NCBI GenBank assembly: GCA_943704415.1
Contig: CALSCO010000122.1
Coordinates: forward strand, 1 to 64,000
DNA from: Parvularia atlantis
Lineage: Eukaryota; Opisthokonta; Rotosphaerida
DNA: 64,000 bases
Direction of reading: 5' to 3'
The notes beneath the pieces were generated by a model. That model did not search any database, was not told the origin of the DNA, and worked only from the letters and a program-made list of their open reading frames with translations. Shown here in pieces: positions 36,054-45,827 of this stretch. A program made the translations under genes and the position numbers. The first letter of the stretch is position 1. Each line of letters begins with the position of its first letter.

Positions 36054-36109
36054 AACGGGTTGGCCGCGCGCGCCGGCCGCCCGCGCGTCGCAGGCGCCGC
36101 GTTCGCCAT
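31121..36109 (-). CDS. SEC10: Exocyst subunit SEC10 (EXOC5) with N-terminal NPFxD motif array
   Basis: Subunit of the eight-protein exocyst that tethers secretory vesicles to the plasma membrane. The Sec10 body is clear: SFQELMQDPAVKSFEARVA, DEDYVKRITQNLLSLMERSE, EARLLLQYVMEFNAGVETSE, KVAIEDYCRRVERQLIELLS, FPNADFVMALLVQKAVSALV, YLETLCQVFQMALVLFKNLQ, ALSTIELEINSIVELLIYGA, LLVDHIRKFTVNNAGGLVLA and TLRQLGNVFVVRPDNLKMLI, ending ALRDDFKKEKLHLFFDAL, stop at 31121. Unusually, about 380 residues precede it (36109 to about 34960). They consist of repeated NPFDD, NPFDE and TPFDD motifs in a disordered Pro/Lys/Asp background. I count seven NPF[DE]-type and two TPFD motifs. Yeast and animal Sec10 lack such a head. 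About a dozen short introns interrupt the body; the head is a single long exon. Confidence 0.93.
35029..35190 (-). repeat. 84-bp in-frame tandem repeat in SEC10 (NPFDEEP units)
   Basis: Two head-to-tail copies start at 35029 and 35113 (period 84 bp, 28 codons) and are identical over roughly the first 70 bp. Each encodes KREAAQNPFDEEPATTAKPA. A degenerate third copy of the edge is visible near 35000. Being nearly identical at DNA level, the duplication is recent. Confidence 0.93.
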
Positions 36110-36168
36110 GATCACGTGGTATATGACAGCACGACTTTCGACACGGTTTGGCGCGCGCGCTCGCGCCG
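36110..36168. promoter_or_regulatory. Divergent promoter, SEC10 / BRCA2
   Basis: 59 bp between two divergent ATG codons. It is locally lower in GC (ATCACGTGGTATATGACAGC around 36111) and contains a CACGTG E-box-like hexamer at 36113-36118 and a TATAT run at about 36119-36123. Either could be a core element, but this is only a sequence resemblance. Confidence 0.45.
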
Positions 36169-39100
36169 CATGACGCGAGGCAGCGCCACCGGCGCGGCCT
36201 ACGCCAGCGCCGAGCCGCGTGCGCTGTCGTTATGGGACGCCTACGGCGACGCAGTGCTCGCCGCCCGGCTGCCGCCGCGCGCGCCGCCGCCGCCGCTGCC
36301 GTCCGCGCCGCGCGACCTGGCGCGCCTGCTTAACTCGGACGACGTGCTCGCGTCCGGCGAGGCCACGCCTGCGGCGCTGCCCGCCGTGTCGTCGGCCGGC
36401 ACGCCGACGCTGCCGTACGCCAGCAGCCCGACGGCCGCACCCGTCACAACGCCGGGGCCCGGACGCGGCGCGCTCGCCGACAAGACGCACGAGCTGCTGC
36501 TGCAGTCGACGCCGTCCGCCCCCTCCACCGCCGCTGCCGCCGCGCCCGTCACACCCGGCACCGTCATGCTCGGCCCGGGACCCGCCGCCCGCGCGCCCGC
36601 GCCCGCGCCCGCGCCCGCCACGCTGCCCTCAGCGCGCTCAACCGCAACGGAGGCGTCCATCCCGTGGTCGCCCTCGCTCGCGTCGCCCGAGATCGCACGC
36701 GCGCGCGACGGCCTCGCTCCCGTCTTTTCCGACACGATACCGCTGGCCGAGCAGCTGCGCATCGCCGAGCAGTGGCGGTACGGCCAGGACGGCGTCGGCG
36801 CCAAGTCGCCGGAGGAGGACGGCATGTGGGTGCCCGCGCGGCCACGGCCCGACCCGGCCACGACCGACCCGGGCGCGCGCACGCTCATGCTGCTGCTCGA
36901 GGCCTCGCCCGTGGTCGTGGGGGCACCGATCACCCGTGCCGATGACTTTCACGTGCGGCCGCGGCGGCTCTTCCACTACGACGACGGCGCCGCAGACGAC
37001 GCCGACATCGCCGATGTGTCAGTAGCCGCCGTCGACACCGCGGTTGTGCCCGCTATCGCCGTGGACTTGCCATCGCTGCCTGCTGCCGTCGACACGCCAG
37101 TGTCAGCACCAGCACCGAAACCGGCACCAGCACCGGCACCGGCACCGACAACGCCGGCACCAACAACGCCTGCACCGGCACCGGCGCAACGGGCGGCTCG
37201 CATGACCACACGCAAACAGGCCCGCGCGCGCGTCACCGCGTCCAGCCTCGCCAGTGCGCTCCTGGACTCGCAGCCGAGTGATCCGGTGGGGGCGTCGGAA
37301 GCCGTCGTGCCTTGCACGCCCGAGCCCGCGGCGACGACGACAGCTTCGCTGCTCGAGCTGTCGGCTGGGCCGCCTCAAGCTGACGCCGCGACGGCGACGC
37401 TGTCTGCCGTGCTGGCCGACCTGCACAGCGTCGCAACGCCCATGCCGACGTTCACGACGGGCGCGGGACGCAAGCTCGCGCCGCTGAGCACAGCCAGCCT
37501 CGAGAGCGCCGCAAAGCGCTTCGAGGAGCCGGACGAGTCGCCGGGAATGCCGACGTTCACGACGGGCGCGGGACGCAAGCTCGCGCCGCTGAGCGCAGCC
37601 AGCCTCGAGAGCGCCGCAAAGCGCTTCGAGGAGCCGGACGAAGCGGAGCCGCGACCCGCCGCCGAGACCGCCCCCTTCGCCGGCTTCCGCAGCGGCAACG
37701 GACGGTCACTCGACCCGGTGCGGCCGGAGAGCCTGCAGGCGGCGCGCGACAAGTTTGCCCTGCTCGACAGCGACAGCGGCGACGTGTCCCGGCTCACGGC
37801 GTTGTCGACCGGCAGTGCCTCTGCCGGCCCGCCTCTCAAGCGTGTGCGCGCCCCTGCTGGCGATGCAGACAGCTCGAGCGCCAAGCGCGTGTTCGCGTCA
37901 TCCCGCCCGTTCGACTCGCCGACCGCCTTCGACGCGCGCGATGCACGCGGCATGCCGGTGTCCTCCGCAACGCCCAGCACCAGCTTGAGCTTCCGGTCGC
38001 CCGCGATCGTGCGCGCGCCCCCGGCGGGCATGGGCGGCGCCAAGCGGCTCTTTGGCGACGAGCGGCCGACGACGCACAACGCCAGCGACGCTGACGCCGT
38101 AGCGGGTGACCTGGCCGCAGCGCGCAAGTCGGCACGCAGCGACGAGCCTGTCGCACCGCACCGCGCCTTTGCCCCGCTGTCGTCACCGATCCTGACACGC
38201 TCACCGCACCCGGGCACGCCGCGCTCTGGCATTGCAAACCGACGCCCGTTCAAGGCCCCGTCGCGCGTCGCACCGCCGGCTGCGGGTGCGGGCACCGCAT
38301 CGATGGCGACCAAGGCAGCTGCCGGCGCTGTCGTGAGCCGCACGCTGTTCGACATGGGCGGTGCGCTCCCGTCTCGTGCCGGCCCGTGCAGCCCAGCTGA
38401 CGCTTGCGCGACGCAGGCAGTACCGGTCCGCGCACCACCCTGGCCCAGGCCCGCGACCAGACGCTCGCGGAGCTGTCGACGCAGAACGGCTACCACACCG
38501 AGCACATGTGCGTTGCGCTAGCCAGCTGCGCCCGTGCGCCTGATCTCCCTCGCCCGCTGCAGCCCCGAGCATCTGCTGGCGATCACGGCGCAGAACGCGG
38601 CCGAGTACCGCTTCGAGCACGAGGGCGCGCCGTTCGGCCCGTCGGAGGCGCACACGGTCTTGCTGGACGCCGGCGCGATTCCGTCGCAGGTGTCGTTCGC
38701 GTGGGTGACCAACCATTTCCGCTGGATCGTCTGGAAGCTCGCGGCCGAGGAGCGCTGTGCGTCTGGGTGTACCAGCCAACGCGCCCTTACTCGACGTTGT
38801 GCGCAGCGTTCGCGCAGCTGGTCGGCCAGCGTCTGACGGCCGCTGAGGTCGTCAACCAGCTCAAGTACCGGTGCGGCCTAGTGGGCAGACCGCGCTGCAG
38901 CCATGCTCACGGCCGTGTATGCGCGTCAGGTACGAGCGCGAGATCAACCTGTGCCACCGGTCCGCGCTCAAGTTGATCGCCGAGAAGGACGGCGCCGCGG
39001 CCCGGCCGATGGTGCTCTGCGTCTGCGAGATTCGCGCTGGCGAGGGCGACGCCGCGACGCTCGTGCTCACCGATGGCTGGTACGCCATGCCGGCGCTGCT

Positions 39101-41631
39101 CGACGCGGGCCTTCAGGCGCTCGTTGGCGCGGGCAAGATCACCGTGGGCATGAAGCTGCGCGTGCTCGGGGCCGACGTGCGTCGCCGCGCCTGCCTGTCG
39201 CCGCGGCTGACGGGCACTGCGCAGCTGATGGGCCACGAGGAGGCGTGCCCGCCGCTCGAGCTGCGCGCCTCAGTGCACCTTAAGCTGTGCGTCAACGGGA
39301 CACGGCGCGCCGCGTGGGACGCCAGGATGGGCTACGTGCGCTTCAAGCGGCGGCCGATGCCCCTCGCGCAGGCACGTGTCGGCGGCGGGACAATCCCGTA
39401 CCTGGACGTTGTGGTGCTGCGGCGCTTCCCGGAGCAGTTTGAAGAGCGTGCGTGACGGTGGGTGTGCGCGCGTGCGGGCTCACTGACTGCGCGTCGTGCA
39501 GGCTACAAGGGCGGCGAGCGCGTCGTGCGCTCGGCACAGGAAGAGGAGGACCACCAGCGGCTGCTGCTCGTGCGTGGCACACCTTGCACGGCACAGAGCT
39601 TACGCTCGTGCGATCAACAGGAGCAGCAGCAGCGCCGGCACGAGCAGAGTGCGGGCGGTCCGGGCGAGATGGGCGACGACGCCGAGCGCGTACGCCTGCA
39701 CGCTCGACTGCTGTCGCTCCCGTGACACTTGACGCGCCTTTCCACGCAGCGCGACGTCACCGTGTTCTTCAAGGTGCGCATCGGCGACTACCCGCGCGCC
39801 GAGCCGGGCGGGCCGACCAAGCCCACCGCGGCCGTGCTCAAGATCTACCGCCCCGACGAGAACACGTTTGCGCTGTTTGCGGAGGGTCGGCGCGTCAAGG
39901 TGCGCGTGCGCGCTAATGTTAGGGCGTCGCGTGGCTCACGCAGTTGCAGATCTATGGCGCCTCTGCGGGCGTGACGCCGGCGCGTGCCAGCAGCGCGTCG
40001 TCCGCGCCGTCCCTGTTCCTGTTCAACAGCCGGTCGACACGGTGGTGCGCCAAACGCAAGCCCGGTATGCTGCGGGCTCACGGCTGCTGCCGCGCAGGCT
40101 CGAGGCGCCCGCGGACCCCGTCCGGCTCCAGCGCTCGCTCTACGTCGCGCGCACGCGGCTCACGCTCGGCTCGGCTGCGCCCGAGCCGCGGTCGCAGCAC
40201 GACCTCGTCGTCTGCGTTGCCGCTGTGTCGGCCACGGGTGCGTCGCGCGTGCACGTCGAGACGAATGCGCATGCTCAGTCCGGCACATGCAGAGCGCGTG
40301 AACACGCAGGGCGGGCGCGTGCGGTTCGTGCGCCACCTGTGGCTCTTGGACGAGACGAGCGAGCAGGCCGGCGCGACCGTGCCGCGCCTCGCCTACCTCA
40401 AGTGGTGGTCTGATGAGCCCAGCGTCGGACCGCTGGTGCCCAAGGTGCGCGCTCGCCGGACAGCATCGGCCGGGCTGGCTGACAGTTCAGCGCTGCAGGC
40501 GGTCGTGTGCCTCGGCGCCGTGCTCTACGGCGAGCTGCTGGAGGAAGTGGACGTGCACGTGCTGACGATGCACCATGAGTCGTCGCTCACGACGCACCCG
40601 CCAACGGCCGCGCTGCGTCAGGCCAAGAGCCGGCTTGATACGTGGCTTGTGCGGTGCGTGACCGTACGAGGACGTGTGCGTCGCTCAAAACGCGGCGCCA
40701 GCAACGCCTTTGCCGTTTCGCGCATCGTCGAGCATGCCCAGACGATGCTTGAGCGCGGCCGGCCGGACCGAGTCGAGTACCGCAGGCCGCGCGGCCCAGC
40801 AGCGCCCTCCGCCGTGGCGGCCGCGCCTGCTACAGCCTACCTGGACGACTACGACGACGAAAGCCTGGCCGAGCTCGATCTGCCGGACGATCTGCCGCTG
40901 CCGATGACGCCGGCGGCGCCACACCGCGCGCTGCTCCGCAGCGACCCCGACGGCGACGAGGGCATATCGCGCGGCTTACCCTCGTCAGCCCGCACGTGGA
41001 TCCCGTCGCTCGCAGCCGCGCAGCCCTTCTTCTGGGGTACAATCACGGCGCTGGCGCTCGCCCCGCGGCCGAATGGCGGGCTGGCCGTGCTCGTGAACGA
41101 CGGGGCCGTGACCCGACGCGTGCACGTGCAGCGCACGCCGCCGCTCATGCGTCTGTTTGGGACGATCCTGCCGCGTGAGCCGCACGCGGTGGCGCAGAGT
41201 AGCTCGGCGACGGCGCGATGGCTGCACGAGCGGTGCGCGGAGAACGCGGCCGTGACGCGGACGTGCACACGCAAGCAGCACCAGGTTTTCGACGTTGTGC
41301 TGACGCTGCTGAGCGAGCCGACGCCGGCGCGCTCGAACCCTGCCCTGCTCGGCGCGCTCGTCGACGCGCTCGCGATTGACATGGGCAAGTACAAGTTCCA
41401 CGTGCGTGCCCGCGCGCAGCGCCTAGTGTACCACGACTGCCTCATGCTCTTGCCGCGCAGTTCACGGTCGATCCCGTCGAGCCCGCAGACCTCGACAGCG
41501 TGCCCAGCCGCCCCGCGTGGCCCTACCGTGTCCCGACCGTGGCTGCACAGAGCGTCCGCGGCGCGCCCGCGCGCGCACCGAGCGCGCATGCCACACCGAG
41601 CACATCCGCGGACGACGCCGACGCACAGTGA
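36169..41631 (+). CDS. BRCA2: BRCA2/Brh2-like recombination mediator with three BRC repeats and a shortened tower
   Basis: Loads Rad51 on single-stranded DNA for homologous recombination. The N-terminal half, about 780 codons in one exon from 36169, is Ala/Pro/Asp-rich. It contains BRC repeats: two near-identical copies FTTGAGRKLAPLSTASLES (37448 and 37553) and a divergent third, FAGFRSGNGRSLDPVRPES (about 37677). The helical domain follows (WVTNHFRWIVWKLAAEERC), then OB1 (YEREINLCHRSALKLIAEKD, VLTDGWYAMPALLDAGLQAL, VGMKLRVLGADVR, LDVVVLRRFPEQFEER), OB2 (RDVTVFFKVRIGDYPR, KIYRPDENTFALFAEGRRVK) and OB3 (QHDLVVCVAAVSATG, VRHLWLLDETSEQ, LAYLKWWSDEP, KSRLDTWL). Between OB1 and OB2 the tower insert is only about 65 residues, against roughly 130 in human BRCA2. 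A C-terminal part (about 40700-41631) ends TPSTSADDADAQ. Confidence 0.94.
37442..37651 (+). repeat. 105-bp tandem duplication of a BRC repeat
   Basis: Two copies, starting at 37442 and 37547, have a period of 105 bp (35 codons). The first 95 bp of each differ at a single base (GAGCACAGCC versus GAGCGCAGCC, a Thr/Ala change). Each encodes a complete Rad51-binding BRC unit. Confidence 0.97.
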
Positions 41632-41730
41632 CCCCTATAGTTTGTTGAGTCGTACAGAAGCGTTTTACGCCCAGCGTCTATGCTGGCTGCGTTGCGTCGT
41701 CGTCGTCGTCACCGTCGTCGACGTCGATCG

Positions 41731-41731
<1 letters not shown>

Positions 41732-41815
<84 letters not shown>
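41732..41815. repeat. (CTG)28 triplet repeat
   Basis: An uninterrupted run of 28 CTG units (CAG on the minus strand) in the 219-bp gap between the convergent ends of BRCA2 (stop 41629-41631) and USP34 (stop 41851-41853). It probably lies in a 3' UTR of one or both genes. Flanks contain (GTC)n and TGG/TGC-rich sequence. No coding role is apparent. Confidence 0.95.
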
Positions 41816-41816
<1 letters not shown>

Positions 41817-41850
41817 GGCTGCTGTCGCTGCACGGGCGAGGTCTGCGCGC

Positions 41851-44800
41851 CTAATGTGAGCGCTTCGGCCGCCCCTGCTGCGCGCTGTCTGAACGCACCG
41901 CCGCCTCGGTCGACGCCTGCGAGGCGCCGTCTGTTGCGCCTGCTACACCAGGCTCGGCCTGCACCGTCACGACGACGACGATCGACTGCTCGCTCGCCGC
42001 CTTCAGGTCGGGGTCCGACTGGCGCCCAGACGTCAGCGAACGCGTCACAGGCGCGGCACCAACGGGGCGCACCACGAGCACGGGGTGACTGCCGCTCAGC
42101 GTCAGCTGCGACAGCTCGTCCACGAGCTCCACCAGCCGCGCGCTGTCGCCCGGGCCGCGTCCCATGCTAAGCACGAGCTTGAGCAGGCGCAAGTCCTTCC
42201 CGAGAGATGCGTCAGTCATCGGGCGCACACAGGCGGCTTGCAGGCGCACCAGCGCGGCGAGATGCACGTCGTCCGTCGTCAACGCGTCCGGCGCCTGCTG
42301 CACAATCTGCACCATCTCCTCGATATGCCGCGCGCTCTCCGTGGCCATCAGTTCCACGACTTCGGCATCGGTGAGCAGGGACAGCATCTGCGCGTGCGAC
42401 GACGGCGGCGGCGGTCAGCACGCAGACCAGCCGATGCGCGGCAGCCACGCACCTGCTGCAAGAGGGGCAAAAGCAGCTGGCGGACCTCGGCACGGTCGCG
42501 GAGGATGTCGCGCTCCCGCGTCCACAGGTCCTGTACCGCCAGCGCGGCGTCCTGTGCCGGCGATTGCAATGGGTCAGTGCCGCGCGCAGCACGCCCACCT
42601 CGTGCATCGCGGACCATGTTGGTCGTCAGCACGTGCACCAGCTTGGCGTAGCTCTCGGCCGCAAACGCGTCCGTCGGGTTGGCGTGATGCCGCCCCGCAA
42701 TGCCCGCCCAAACACGCAGCATATCGTCGCAGCTCGCCATGAGCATCTCGCGAGCGATGATCGCGCCTGGCCGCGCGCAGCTCTTCAGTCACCGCGCCCC
42801 ACGTCAAGTGCACCACGCACTCATTTGCAACGCGTGCTCGCGCAGCGCCGGGATGCCCACCGCCGCAGTCACGAGGGCCACGCAAAAGTGGGCGTAAGGC
42901 GTCAGCAGCTGCTCCGACACGAGGCGCATGTCCTCGCGCGTGTGCCCGTTGACCTCCACTAGCCACGCACACCAGTGCACCCTCGGCGGCGGGATCGCCT
43001 TCTCTCGCGCGCGTCAGTGCCCCGCATACCGCACCCGCCCGGCAGCCAGCGCGCACATCGTCATCTTCCAGCACCTGCGCGACAAAGCGCGCGAACCCGC
43101 CGCGGTTGAGCGGCGAGTAGTTGCGCTCGTACAGCGCCGAGATGCCTGCGCGTGATACCAGTCAGCGACGACCGCTGCTTTTCGGGCGCGCGTGCGTACG
43201 CTGCGGGGTCAGCCGCGACTGGTCTAGCAGGTGGGCAAAGTCGTCGTGCTCCTTCGTGAGGACCTCGACCATGCGCTCAAACGCCGCAATAAACAGGTCG
43301 CTTGCCAGCATCATCATCAGCGTCTCTGCAGAGCGAGCGCGAACGCGTCAGACACGCAGCGGCCCCGCTCAAGCAGCAGACGCACCGAGCGCGGCGCGCC
43401 GCACGGCCAGCGGCTCGTGGAAGCCAACGAGCGACAGCGCCACCTCTGCAAACACCGCCATGTTCTGCCAGCGCCGCGTCGCGGCCGTGCACATGTTGAC
43501 TGCGCCCGCGAGGCGCCGCACGTCAGCCGCGCTCCCCACCGTCGCGTGCCACACACTGATCCAGCGCGCACGCTCCGAGTCGTCCTGGCGAGCCTGGGCC
43601 AGCGAGGTCTGGAAGAAGCGGAGCGCAACTTGGACGATGTGTAGGCTGCGCGGTGGTGAGCAAGCGTGCGGCGTCACAAAGGGGGAGGAGGCGCCAGCGG
43701 CACCTGATCGTGAACGTCTGCGAGTCGTTGGCCTCGTCTTCGTGCTGGTACACGACCTCGCGGATGGCCGTCGTAAGGTACGCAAGCCCGTTTGCGTCGA
43801 GGAAGTGCCGAACGTCGACGTCGGTGTGGATGCACGCGTTGAGCGTCCTGGCGCGACCGCGCTGTCAGTGTGCCAACCCCGTCTCGGCGCAGCGCCACGC
43901 ACTTGACCAGCATCCGCGCCGTCACGTTCTGCCGCGCCGAGATGATACGCGTCATCATCGTCTTGCGGAAGGCGGGCACGCGCTCGGCCGCGACTTGCAC
44001 AAGCGCAAACAGCTCCTCCGCGATCTGCGCCGGGCGCCGGCAGCGCTGCGTGAGCGACTGCAGCTGGCAGCGACCGGAAGCGCGCACCGCCGGATAGTCG
44101 CTGGTGAAGAACATGTGGTCGAGCGCCCACGTGAAGTTCTCGTGCTCGGCCATGAACATGACGTACTCTGGCGACGCAGCGCACAGCTGCCGCCACCCGC
44201 CCGTCAGCGGACGCAGGTCGGGCCCCGCGCGCGCACCATCTGCAGCAGCTTGTAGAGCGTCGGGATGGACACGTGGTTGTAATAGCGGAACTTGTCGTCG
44301 TTTCGCAGTCTGCCGGCACCGCACAACGCGCGTGAGCCCGCCGCTGCTGCCGCGAGACGCGGGCGGGCAGGCGGCGCACGAGACGTAGCACACGGTCAGG
44401 CGCGCGTAGAACATTGGCGTGATGGCGATCGTGCGCGTGACCTCGCGGCAGTCGGCCATGGTCTTGTACACGAGGTTGAGCACCTCCTGCACGCGGGCGC
44501 ACGCGGCCGCGTCAGACCACGTCGGCCGTCGGCAGCACCGCGTGCTGCAGCACCCGCTTGTTCTCGTCGCACTCAAACTGCTGCTGGTCAATCGCAGTGA
44601 ACAGGCCAAACAGCTGCTCGAGGTGGGGCAGAAACTGATGCATGCGGCCGTCAGCCACGCGACGCTGCCGCTGCCCGCGCAGGCGCGAGCGACGCACCGC
44701 GAGCTGGTCCTCGTGACGCTGCACGCACGAAATCAGGCAGCGCACGTACGCGACCAGGTGCATGGTCGACACGACTGCGTCCCGGTCTCAGCAAGAGCCA

Positions 44801-45791
44801 GGCGGTCGGGCGCGCACACGCACCGCGCGACGCGTGCTCGGGCGGGGCCGCGATGCGCTGGGCGATGGGCAAGAGCGTCAGGAGCGTGCGAAAGATCTCG
44901 CGGTGAGCGTCCGCGTCGATCGGGCGAGCATCACCACGCGCGTATGTCGGAGACGCGTGCACGACTGCCGAAGCGCGGTCAGGCGCGATCTTCCGCGGGC
45001 GAGGCGCGCACCGGGCAGCGACTCGAGCCGCAGCTGCGCCGTCGCAACGCTCGCTAGGCCTTCCATGCGCTCGACGCCCCCAGCGTCCACCGTGGCTGTT
45101 GCCGCTGCCATCGGCGCCGGCTCACTCAGCGGTTGGCCTTGAGGCGAAGCCGGCGGCACGTCCGGCGGCCCCATCTGCGCGTCTTGCGGCACCGCGATCT
45201 GGCTGACGGCCGTCGCGACGAGCGACAGCATCGCCGAGGGTGCGGCCGCCGGCGAGCCCGGAGCGACGAGCAAGAGCTCGCGCACGAGCTCCTCCGCGCT
45301 GCTCGACACGTTCTCGTGGCCGCCGCGCAGGAGCCACTTGGGCGCCCACTCGGCCACGCGCTGCACGAGCCATTGCCGCACTGACGGGAAGTCATGCGCG
45401 CAGTGCTTGAGGAAGCGGATGTACTCGGAGACGGTGCGCACGTAGCCCATGTTGTCGTCAACGATCTGCGGGGCGCGCGTGAGCACAGACGTCGGTCGCG
45501 CGAGCACACGCACGCACCTTCATGAACTCGCTCAGGATGAGGTGCACGCGCGTGTCGGTGTCGCTCGTGGCCAGCGCCAGTAGATGGTGCACGACCTCAA
45601 AGTAGCTCGCGAAAAAGTCGGTCTTGACGCTGTTGAGGCCGTGCATGAGCACCGCCACAAGCTCGCTCAGCAGCGCGTCGCTCTGCAGGCTCAGGTGCCC
45701 GAAGATGGTTAGCGTTGAGGGCATGTGCACGCCGTCGCGCACGAGCCGCGCCAGGAACACGTGCGCCTCGCCCTGCTCCGCCTCCGAGGCG

Positions 45792-45827
<36 letters not shown>

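Noticed and set aside
37100-37200. ACCGGCACCAGC-type repeat in BRCA2 as a minisatellite
   Set aside because: The Ala/Pro codons GCACCG/GCACCA vary irregularly, which is ordinary low-complexity coding sequence, unlike the near-identical BRC duplication downstream.
41638-41854. Extension of BRCA2 through the CTG run as a polyleucine tail
   Set aside because: Only one frame is open across it, and it continues from an alternative non-spliced reading. With the last intron removed, BRCA2 stops at 41629-41631.
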